Below, piece after piece: positions 28,284-33,393 of a DNA stretch of 33,393 bases (positions are counted from its first letter, which is position 1; each line of letters starts with the position of its first letter). The stretch covers positions 1-33,393 of the forward strand of contig CAZPLD010000003.1 in assembly GCA_964587505.1 (NCBI GenBank), given 5' to 3'. The notes below the pieces were generated by a model. The model had not been told where the DNA came from and made no database searches. It saw nothing but the letters and a program-made list of their open reading frames with translations. Made by a program: the position numbers and the translations under genes. The stretch comes from 2-01-FULL-41-26 sp964587505 (GTDB lineage Bacteria; Patescibacteriota; Minisyncoccia; 2-02-FULL-40-12; GWA2-44-9).

Positions 28284-30020
28284 TTATTTCCTTGTTGGCG
28301 GAATCTTATAATAATTGATTAAAAACTGCGTCGTCTCTCTGAATGTCGGAGACAAGCTGTCGGCGGCAAACGTTATGCCGTGAGGCCGGTCCATTTTTAT
28401 CAGGATGACAAACTTTGGGTCATAAGCCGGCGCAAATCCGAGAAAGTTATGAATAAACTCTTTTTCATCATAACCGCCTTTTCCGTCAGGTATCTGAGCA
28501 GTTCCTGTTTTACCGGCTATATCATATCCCTTAATTCTGGCTTTATCAAAACCGTTATCTACCACTCCGACCAGCATTGTTTTTAACTTGTTTGATGTTT
28601 TTTCCGAAAAGGGAATACCTACAATCTCCGGCTTAGTAACAATTTCCTCTCCTCCCTCTTTGATTATTTTTTCAACAACATAGGGCCTCATCAGTTTGCC
28701 GCCGTTTGCGATCGCTGAATATGCATTTATAAGCTGGAGCGGCGTAACCGCGATTCCCTGCCCGAAAGACGCCGTCAGGTAATTAATTTTTCTTCCGCTA
28801 TAAAGATTGGTAATGTCGCCATTAACTTCTCCCGGAAGATCTATACCCGTTCTTTGCCCGAATCCTGTGTTTATCGAATAATTGAGAAAATCCTCGTCGC
28901 CCACAAGATTTTCAACAAACATAGCTCCTGTATTTATTGATTGTTCCAAAACTTGGGACATCGTTTGGAGACCGAAAACCCTGTTGCTGAAATTATGTAT
29001 CGTATATTCTGCGGCTTTAACAAATCCGGTATCGGTAAATGTCGTCTGGGGAGTAACCTTGCCCAAATCCAATCCCGCGGACATGGTTATCGGTTTATAC
29101 GAAGAGCCGGGTTCAAAAACCTCCTGTACGCTTTTGTTCAAAAATAATCCTGGCTGGTAATCGCTGTAGTTGTTCGGGTCAAAGGTCGGCTTATCGGCCA
29201 TGGCCAATATTTTGCCGGTGCCAGGATCCTGGATAATAATTGTCCCGCCTTGGGCATTCCATTTCTTCAATATGCTTTCGAGTTTGTCTTCCGCGTAGGC
29301 CTGAATATTCTTGTCTATGGTCAAAACAACATCCGAAGGCCGGTTGAAAGCGTTGTTCCCGCCGGCCGGCGGATTATCTTTGCCGCCGTTAATAAAGTTT
29401 TTAATAAAACCGGTCAGTCCGGCCGTATTTGTTTTTTTTGCGGCCGTCTTGCCGAATAGTTCGTTGTCGTAATATGACTCAATACCATATTGTCCCGAGC
29501 GTCCGTTCAAATCATATCCCAAAAACCCCACAACATTTGATGCCAATTTCTGTCCGGGATAAAACCTGTCAGTTTCATATGAAATACCCAATCCTTTAAA
29601 ATTTAGTTTCTTGACCCCCTCAACTTGGCTAACATCCAGCCGCCTGGCCAGAACTTTATAAGAATTCTGCCCCGACCGGATTGTGTTCGAGATAAGTTCC
29701 TTGTCTGTTTTTAAAATACCGGCTACTTGGGAAATTTTTTCTCCGTCGGTACTCCAGTCAACTTTGGAGGGAACAATGTAAGCCAGCGGGAACTTCTTGT
29801 TAGTAGCAGCAAGAAATAGATTGTTTGACGTCTGGTCTTTCAAATATATATTTCCCCTGGCCAGGATGTTGGTAATATTCTCTTTTTGAGCCGTCGCGGT
29901 CCGGGAATAAATCGAATGCCGGATATAAGACAAAATAAAAAGCCTGTAGAAAATCAAGCTTGAGACGATCAAGACAAGAATAAAAAATAAGTTTATGCGA
30001 AAATTATCATGTTTACCCAT
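28284..30020 (-). CDS. ftsI: Class B penicillin-binding protein (FtsI/PBP2-type transpeptidase)
   Basis: Peptidoglycan DD-transpeptidase for septal synthesis, 578 aa. A single N-terminal membrane anchor lies at about 9-30 (LFFILVLIVSSLIFYRLF). A pedestal domain follows, then the transpeptidase domain with SxxK in EPGSSYKPITM (near 303), SIN in EQSINTG (near 358) and KTGT in AGKTGTAQIP (near 506). No PASTA repeats. A Lys/Gly/Asn-rich insert (KNFINGGKDNPPAGGNNAF) is present near 215. A TATAAT ends 8 nt before the ATG, so an internal promoter in the 107-nt gap after ftsL is possible. Position between ftsL and murF supports the FtsI assignment. Confidence 0.92.
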   Translation of the reverse strand: MGKHDNFRINLFFILVLIVSSLIFYRLFILSYIRHSIYSRTATAQKENITNILARGNIYLKDQTSNNLFLAATNKKFPLAYIVPSKVDWSTDGEKISQVAGILKTDKELISNTIRSGQNSYKVLARRLDVSQVEGVKKLNFKGLGISYETDRFYPGQKLASNVVGFLGYDLNGRSGQYGIESYYDNELFGKTAAKKTNTAGLTGFIKNFINGGKDNPPAGGNNAFNRPSDVVLTIDKNIQAYAEDKLESILKKWNAQGGTIIIQDPGTGKILAMADKPTFDPNNYSDYQPGLFLNKSVQEVFEPGSSYKPITMSAGLDLGKVTPQTTFTDTGFVKAAEYTIHNFSNRVFGLQTMSQVLEQSINTGAMFVENLVGDEDFLNYSINTGFGQRTGIDLPGEVNGDITNLYSGRKINYLTASFGQGIAVTPLQLINAYSAIANGGKLMRPYVVEKIIKEGGEEIVTKPEIVGIPFSEKTSNKLKTMLVGVVDNGFDKARIKGYDIAGKTGTAQIPDGKGGYDEKEFIHNFLGFAPAYDPKFVILIKMDRPHGITFAADSLSPTFRETTQFLINYYKIPPTRK

Positions 30021-30028
30021 GGCAACAA

Positions 30029-30034
30029 ATTATA
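30029..30034 (-). promoter_or_regulatory. Possible internal -10 element before ftsI
   Basis: TATAAT on the minus strand, 8 nt before the ATG. No good -35. Just upstream, GAAATGACT/AGTCATTTC (30051-30071) forms a 9-bp hairpin with a 3-nt loop that might end or attenuate transcripts from ftsL. Confidence 0.4.
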
Positions 30035-30127
30035 ATTATGAGTGAGGAGTGAAATGACTAAAAGTCATTTCATCCGAGCGAGTTAAATATACAAAGTATA
30101 ATGAGAAATAGCAAAACTTGGAAGAGT

Positions 30128-30460
30128 TCACGGCCTCAAAGCCACGTTGCCGTTTTCAAAAAGATAGACCGCGTTTTTCGCTTCCACCATATTATGGCTT
30201 AGGGCAAACTCAAGAACCTTGGCCGGATCCTCCATTGCTGACTTTTGAGCAGCAAGCGAACTGCGGACCTCGTTTAAAGATTCCAGTTTTTGGTTCAACA
30301 GGCTTACTTTATAACTGCTGGCCGCAATTATGTTGGCCTGAACCACGTAATAAACCACCAAAAGCCCGGCAATCAATAATATTATCATATTGATCACAAA
30401 AACCGTGCTTATAGGGTTATGTCTCAGTTCTTTGACTGCTGCATGGTTGGTTACTGTCAC
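30128..30460 (-). CDS. ftsL: FtsL-like division protein
   Basis: Small bitopic protein, 110 aa. It has a short N-terminal cytoplasmic part, one membrane helix (about 19-41, STVFVINMIILLIAGLLVVYY), then a coiled coil (NQKLESLNEVRSSLAAQK) and a C-terminal AxxxxM-type end (FALSHNMVEAKNAVYLF). Sequence conservation in this family is low, so the call rests on topology and position between rsmH and ftsI. It starts with GTG 30460; no in-frame ATG precedes the membrane helix. Confidence 0.8.
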   Translation of the reverse strand: MTVTNHAAVKELRHNPISTVFVINMIILLIAGLLVVYYVVQANIIAASSYKVSLLNQKLESLNEVRSSLAAQKSAMEDPAKVLEFALSHNMVEAKNAVYLFENGNVALRP

Positions 30461-30500
30461 TATTTTTGGGCTAGGGCATTCCTACCCATCCCGATTAAAG

Positions 30501-31382
30501 CTAAATTTTTTGGGCTATTTTCATTTTGGCACTTCTCGCTCTCGGATTGGATCTTTGTTCTTCCCAAGACGGCTTAATGGTCCCCTTCACTACGAATTCA
30601 ATAATTCCTTCTTTAGCCTTTTCTTTGAAAACTTCCTTGGCCACCTTATCTTCCAGTCCCTGAAACGCTATCACTACCAATCTTCCGCCGGGTTTCAGAA
30701 TTTCTATGGCTGCCGTTAATCCTTCCCTGACGCTTCCCAGTTCATCGTTCACCGCAACTCTTAATGCCTGGAATGTCTTGGTTGCAAAGTTTATCTTCTG
30801 ATGCTTATACCATTCGGGAACTGACCGGCTTATCACATTGACCAAGTCTTCGGTCATGACAATCGGCTTTTCGCGCCTTGTCCGGACAATATTCTTTGCA
30901 ATATTTCCGGCAAACTGTTCTTCCCCCAAGGAACTTATTAATTCCCTCAATTCGTCCTCGCTGTATTTATTCACGATGTCAACGGCGCTTTCTGGCTGGA
31001 CTTCGGGATTAAACCTCATATCCAGAATCTCGTTTTTCTTGAAAGAAAATCCCCTGCCGCTTTCTTCGTAATGCCACGACGACAATCCGAGGTCAAACAA
31101 TATTCCGTCGGGTTCGAACCCATGCTTCTCGGCTATATTTTTTAAATTTACATAACTGTCGTTGATCTTTGTTAATCTGTCGTCGTTCAGTTTCAGGCTT
31201 TTAAACAATATCGGGTCGAATTCTATACCCAAAACTTTCACGTCAGGATATTTTTCAAGAATTGCCCGTGTGTGTCCCCCTCCATCAAGAGTGGCGTCTA
31301 TTATCTTGCTGTCTTCCTTTATATTTAAATATTCAATGACTTCTTTTACTAAAACAGGGGTATGTCCCGATGGCTTTGCCAT
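30501..31382 (-). CDS. rsmH: 16S rRNA m4C1402 methyltransferase RsmH (MraW)
   Basis: SAM-dependent N4-methylation of C1402 in 16S rRNA; 293 aa from the chosen start. Family motifs are HTPVLVKEV, DATLDGGGHTRAIL, FDLGLSSWHYEESGRGFSF, DMRFNP, and near the C terminus PSWEEQRSNPRARSAKMKIA. Two starts are possible. ATG 31382 has GAGG 7 nt upstream and gives the usual N terminus; ATG 31436, 2 nt after the mraZ stop, adds 18 Ser/Asn-rich residues. I prefer 31382 because the extra part folds as an RNA three-way junction that includes this start. Confidence 0.92.
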   Translation of the reverse strand: MAKPSGHTPVLVKEVIEYLNIKEDSKIIDATLDGGGHTRAILEKYPDVKVLGIEFDPILFKSLKLNDDRLTKINDSYVNLKNIAEKHGFEPDGILFDLGLSSWHYEESGRGFSFKKNEILDMRFNPEVQPESAVDIVNKYSEDELRELISSLGEEQFAGNIAKNIVRTRREKPIVMTEDLVNVISRSVPEWYKHQKINFATKTFQALRVAVNDELGSVREGLTAAIEILKPGGRLVVIAFQGLEDKVAKEVFKEKAKEGIIEFVVKGTIKPSWEEQRSNPRARSAKMKIAQKI

Positions 31383-31431
31383 CGAGGATCCTCGATTTTC
31401 ATCAAAATTATTACTTTGTGAAAATCGGGAC
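31364..31431 (-). promoter_or_regulatory. Three-way-junction-like RNA structure around the rsmH start
   Basis: On the minus strand GTCC/GGAC closes two arms: CGATTTTC ... GAAAATCG and CGATGGC-AAA-GCCATCG. The second arm contains the ATG at 31382. The linker AGGATCCT includes the Shine-Dalgarno. All 68 nt lie in the mraZ-rsmH junction. Confidence 0.5.
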
Positions 31432-31438
31432 GTCATTT

Positions 31439-31873
31439 TTATATCAATCCGAGTTCCCCCAATTTCTCGGCTATTTTATCTGAATTTTTTTCTAAAGTAT
31501 CTTTATATTTATTCCACTTCTCCTCGTCCCATATTTCTAATCTGTTAAATAATCCCGCAATTACAATTTCTTTATTAAAATTTGCGTATTTTTTTAAGTT
31601 ATCCGGTATCAATATTCTTCCCAATGAGTCGAATTCCACTTCTACGGCTCCCGAAAGAAATAAGCGGGCAAATGACCTCGTATCCTGTTTGCCTATGGAT
31701 AGTCCTCCCAGCATCTCCGCAAACGGCGCCCAGTTCTTTGAAGGAAAGATAAACAAACAGCCGTCAAGACCCTTGGTTAAAACCGCTCCATCCCCAAGCT
31801 CTTTCCTGAATTTTGACGGGATAGCAAGCCGTTTTTTGGTGTCCAAGTTGTGTTTATATTCTCCTATCAGCAA
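31439..31873 (-). CDS. mraZ: MraZ transcriptional regulator of the dcw cluster
   Basis: AbrB-like DNA-binding protein that represses its own dcw operon, 144 aa. The two swapped-hairpin units carry the family DxxxR motifs: DTKKRLAIPSKFR near 11-23 and DSLGRILIP near 83. The start is TTG 31873 (MLIGEYKHNLD), the usual N terminus of the family, with GGGAG 12 nt upstream. It is first of mraZ-rsmH-ftsL-ftsI-murF, and three direct AAGTG(G/T) repeats lie in front of it. Confidence 0.93.
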   Translation of the reverse strand: MLIGEYKHNLDTKKRLAIPSKFRKELGDGAVLTKGLDGCLFIFPSKNWAPFAEMLGGLSIGKQDTRSFARLFLSGAVEVEFDSLGRILIPDNLKKYANFNKEIVIAGLFNRLEIWDEEKWNKYKDTLEKNSDKIAEKLGELGLI

Positions 31874-31890
31874 GGAATTATTGAACTCCC

Positions 31891-31930
31891 GTGTTAATAG
31901 TTATCCACAGGAATCGTTAGTTATTAACAC
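31891..31930. promoter_or_regulatory. 9-bp inverted repeat enclosing a consensus DnaA box in the mraZ leader
   Basis: GTGTTAATA (31891-31899) and TATTAACAC (31922-31930) flank TTATCCACA (31901-31909), which equals the classical DnaA box. It lies between the predicted transcript start and the mraZ start codon. Confidence 0.55.
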
Positions 31931-31952
31931 TTCTATCCACTTTTCTCCACTT
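31927..31952 (-). promoter_or_regulatory. Triple MraZ box
   Basis: AAGTGG, AAGTGG and AAGTGT read on the minus strand at exact 10-bp period (31947-31952, 31937-31942, 31927-31932). This matches the direct-repeat pattern known for MraZ operators and sits just after the promoter of mraZ. Confidence 0.8.
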
Positions 31953-31960
31953 ATAAGTTA

Positions 31961-31988
31961 AGTATAGCACCGCTTTCGTCCTAAGCAA
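31961..31988 (-). promoter_or_regulatory. dcw operon promoter (mraZ)
   Basis: TTGCTT (31983-31988 on the minus strand), 16-nt spacer, TATACT (31961-31966). Predicted start near 31954, immediately in front of the MraZ boxes, leader about 80 nt. Confidence 0.7.
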
Positions 31989-32028
31989 GTGTGCATAACT
32001 TTCGCGAAGCGGATCTCCTCGCCCAAAC

Positions 32029-32052
32029 AAAAAATCGGCTGATTAAGCCGAT
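32029..32052 (-). terminator. Intrinsic terminator of the guanylate-kinase-like gene
   Basis: ATCGGCT/AGCCGAT stem (32034-32052) with 5-nt loop; on the minus strand followed by six T. It also separates this gene from the dcw promoter region. Confidence 0.85.
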
Positions 32053-32054
32053 CG

Positions 32055-32654
32055 TCAGAACAGGCAGTCGGAAGCGCTAATCTTCTCAAGAAAACGTTTT
32101 TTTATTTCGGTTACGGCTTTTTGAACCTCTACGTCATTTCTGATAAATTCATATGAAATACCAGAATTTAAAGCATCCCAATCCCATTTGAGACAATCTG
32201 TCAGACGTTTTTCGATCTCATCTTCTTTGTCGCCCCGTGACTTTAATCTTTCTCTTAAAATTTCCTGGGGCGGAGAAAAAATATAAAAAGAATGAACCTG
32301 ACTCAAAAAGCCTTTTTCCTGTGCAAAATTTCTCAATATTACCACAGTGTCGGGAGTTATGTTCATGATATAAACCGTACTGTCATCTCGTAACGCTTTT
32401 CTTACCCAGAGTTTCGTAGTGCCATAATAACCACCGCCATGAGGATAAGCAGTCCAACGAAAGAACCCGATTGTTTTTAAAAACCAGAACCTGAACTTGC
32501 TGACATATTTATATTCCCCGGATATGTCGTTATCCCTAGGTTCGCGAGTAGTATAGCTGGGAATCATCCGAGAATAAAAAGGGAGTTCCGTCAAAAGTCC
32601 TCTGTCAATGGTTGTCTTGCCGGCGCCGGAGGCGCCGGTCAGTGTTAGGATCAT
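32055..32654 (-). CDS. Guanylate-kinase-like nucleotide kinase
   Basis: 199 aa. P-loop GASGAGKTT (7-15), the GMP-binding type SYTTREPRDND with YKYVS, YYGTTK, and LKSRGDKEDEIEKRL, all in guanylate kinase order. An aromatic insertion (KFRFWFLKTIGFFRW) replaces the usual FxxMIxxxxFLE segment, and the GMP-site Glu of that segment is not visible, so substrate may differ from GMP. The start is ATG 32654 with GGCGG 5 nt before; the GTG 42 nt upstream lies within the -10 region. It could be the housekeeping gmk or a divergent paralogue; I leave the symbol empty. Confidence 0.75.
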   Translation of the reverse strand: MILTLTGASGAGKTTIDRGLLTELPFYSRMIPSYTTREPRDNDISGEYKYVSKFRFWFLKTIGFFRWTAYPHGGGYYGTTKLWVRKALRDDSTVYIMNITPDTVVILRNFAQEKGFLSQVHSFYIFSPPQEILRERLKSRGDKEDEIEKRLTDCLKWDWDALNSGISYEFIRNDVEVQKAVTEIKKRFLEKISASDCLF

Positions 32655-32686
32655 ATAATCCGCCTTTTCAACGAACAACTGGTCTT

Positions 32687-32716
32687 TATATAGCACATCT
32701 GATATCCTTGGAGCAA
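32687..32716 (-). promoter_or_regulatory. Promoter of the guanylate-kinase-like gene
   Basis: TTGCTC (32711-32716 on the minus strand), 18-nt spacer, TATATA (32687-32692). It lies in the 84-nt divergent spacer shared with the HAD gene. Confidence 0.5.
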
Positions 32717-32738
32717 GTTTTTTGAAAAAGGATAAGTA

Positions 32739-33392
32739 ATGCTCAAACGAGGCCTGTGTTTTGACCTTGATGGAACGCTAATAGATTCTGGTCTAGGAGG
32801 TTTAGAACAGTTACAAAAAGTGGCAAAAAGTTTAAACCTTCCAATGGATGAAAAAACTGAAGCAAAACTTAAGGCAATGTGGGGACAACCCACATCTAAT
32901 TTAATTAAGGCGGTTTGGCCTCAAACCGATATCGACCAATTTTACAGACAATGGAATCTTGATTTTGCCGAACTCTGGCCGGTTTTCCCCGGAACTAAAG
33001 AAACTATCAAAAAATTATTTGAGTATTTCCACTTAAGTATTTTAACAAACCGGGATACAGGAACTACAATTATTCACCTTAAACACAACGGCATCTTGCA
33101 TTATTTCGGTCTAGTTGTTGCAGCAGATACGAGTCCTTATAAAAAACCGCATCTGAAAAGCATCGACCCTATTTTAAACCTATATGGCAAGGTTGGTATT
33201 GGACCAGGACAGATGATATTTGTTGGCGATACGGTTGAATACGACTGGAAACTTGCCGAAGCTGTCGGTATAGAATTTTTCGCCGTTCTTTCCGGAGGAA
33301 TGGATAATCGCGAAAAATTCCTCGCTGCCGGAGTTCCAGAAGACCACATAATCAATTCTGTAGCCGACCTGCCCCGAATTTTGTTAAAATAA
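32739..33392 (+). CDS. HAD-family phosphatase (phosphoglycolate phosphatase-like)
   Basis: Cytosolic HAD hydrolase, 217 aa, complete just before the window edge. Motif I is CFDLDGTLIDSG (both Asp), motif II LSILTNRD, motif III Lys in SPYKKPHLKSI, motif IV FVGDTVEYDW. An alpha-helical cap (about 15-85) is that of the Gph/beta-PGM subfamily. AAGGA lies 6 nt before the ATG. Such enzymes take many small phosphates, so the substrate is open. It is divergent from the guanylate-kinase-like gene. Confidence 0.85.
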   Translation: MLKRGLCFDLDGTLIDSGLGGLEQLQKVAKSLNLPMDEKTEAKLKAMWGQPTSNLIKAVWPQTDIDQFYRQWNLDFAELWPVFPGTKETIKKLFEYFHLSILTNRDTGTTIIHLKHNGILHYFGLVVAADTSPYKKPHLKSIDPILNLYGKVGIGPGQMIFVGDTVEYDWKLAEAVGIEFFAVLSGGMDNREKFLAAGVPEDHIINSVADLPRILLK

Positions 33393-33393
33393 A

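Noticed and set aside
31970..32022. CCGCTT ... AAGCGG inverted repeat upstream of the dcw promoter
   Set aside because: Short, with a bulge, no T run, and it spans the -35; a defined role is not supported.
1..33393. CRISPR array or cas operon near the Cas4-like nuclease
   Set aside because: No regularly spaced repeat-spacer pattern and no cas1/cas2-type gene is present.

Overview
The window looks like ordinary chromosome from a Patescibacteria/CPR bacterium, most likely the Parcubacteria side. This is inferred from gene content and compactness; no marker tree was possible. The evidence is the very tight packing, many short versions of housekeeping proteins (DnaJ 266 aa, Fmt 258 aa, HrcA 252 aa), a helicase-dead PriA, a complete mraZ-rsmH-ftsL-ftsI-murF cluster, and many small orphan membrane proteins. 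TGA is used as a stop (dnaB, cysS), so the code is standard. Most of the window is AT-rich; one small gene near 25.7-26.06 kb is strikingly GC-rich.

Layout. 1-2.5 kb: 3' end of typA, then on the minus strand an orphan gene, a Cas4/RecB-like PD-(D/E)XK nuclease and a DnaQ-fold exonuclease. 2.6-7.1 kb, minus: gltX, a secreted coiled-coil M23 peptidase, type II NADH dehydrogenase and a small membrane protein. 7.2-10.4 kb, plus: priA, def, fmt. 10.4-11.7 kb, minus: a secreted surface protein. 11.8-13.8 kb, plus: a znuC/znuB-type metal ABC transporter (no binding protein here) and efp. 13.8-19.9 kb, minus: small orphans and the heat-shock set hrcA-grpE-dnaK-(membrane protein)-dnaJ, with CIRCE in front of hrcA and a candidate small RNA on the opposite strand between dnaJ and the membrane gene. 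20-22.7 kb, plus: NRAMP-like transporter and cysS. 23.2-25.3 kb, plus: dnaB and recR. 25.3-27 kb: rplU, three small orphans, a hairpin-rich segment bounded by a copied tRNA 3' end, and tRNA-Glu(CTC). 27-31.9 kb, minus: the division/cell-wall cluster. 32-33.4 kb: a guanylate-kinase-like protein and a divergent HAD phosphatase.

Expression. Many promoters read well as TTGACA-like/17/TATAAT-like or as extended -10 (TGN) elements, and for many genes the -10 ends only 6-9 nt before the start codon, which implies leaderless mRNAs. A few mostly small genes instead have a short leader with a strong Shine-Dalgarno. Operon partners often overlap, three times by exactly 11 nt. CIRCE (HrcA) and triple MraZ boxes give two recognisable regulatory circuits.

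The least explained items are the dnaK leader (tandem four-codon mini-ORFs plus an anti-start sequence), the GC-rich self-contained cassette at 25.7 kb, the tRNA-flanked hairpin array at 26.7 kb, the candidate small RNA at 15.7 kb, and short AT-rich repeats that appear both between genes and inside murF.
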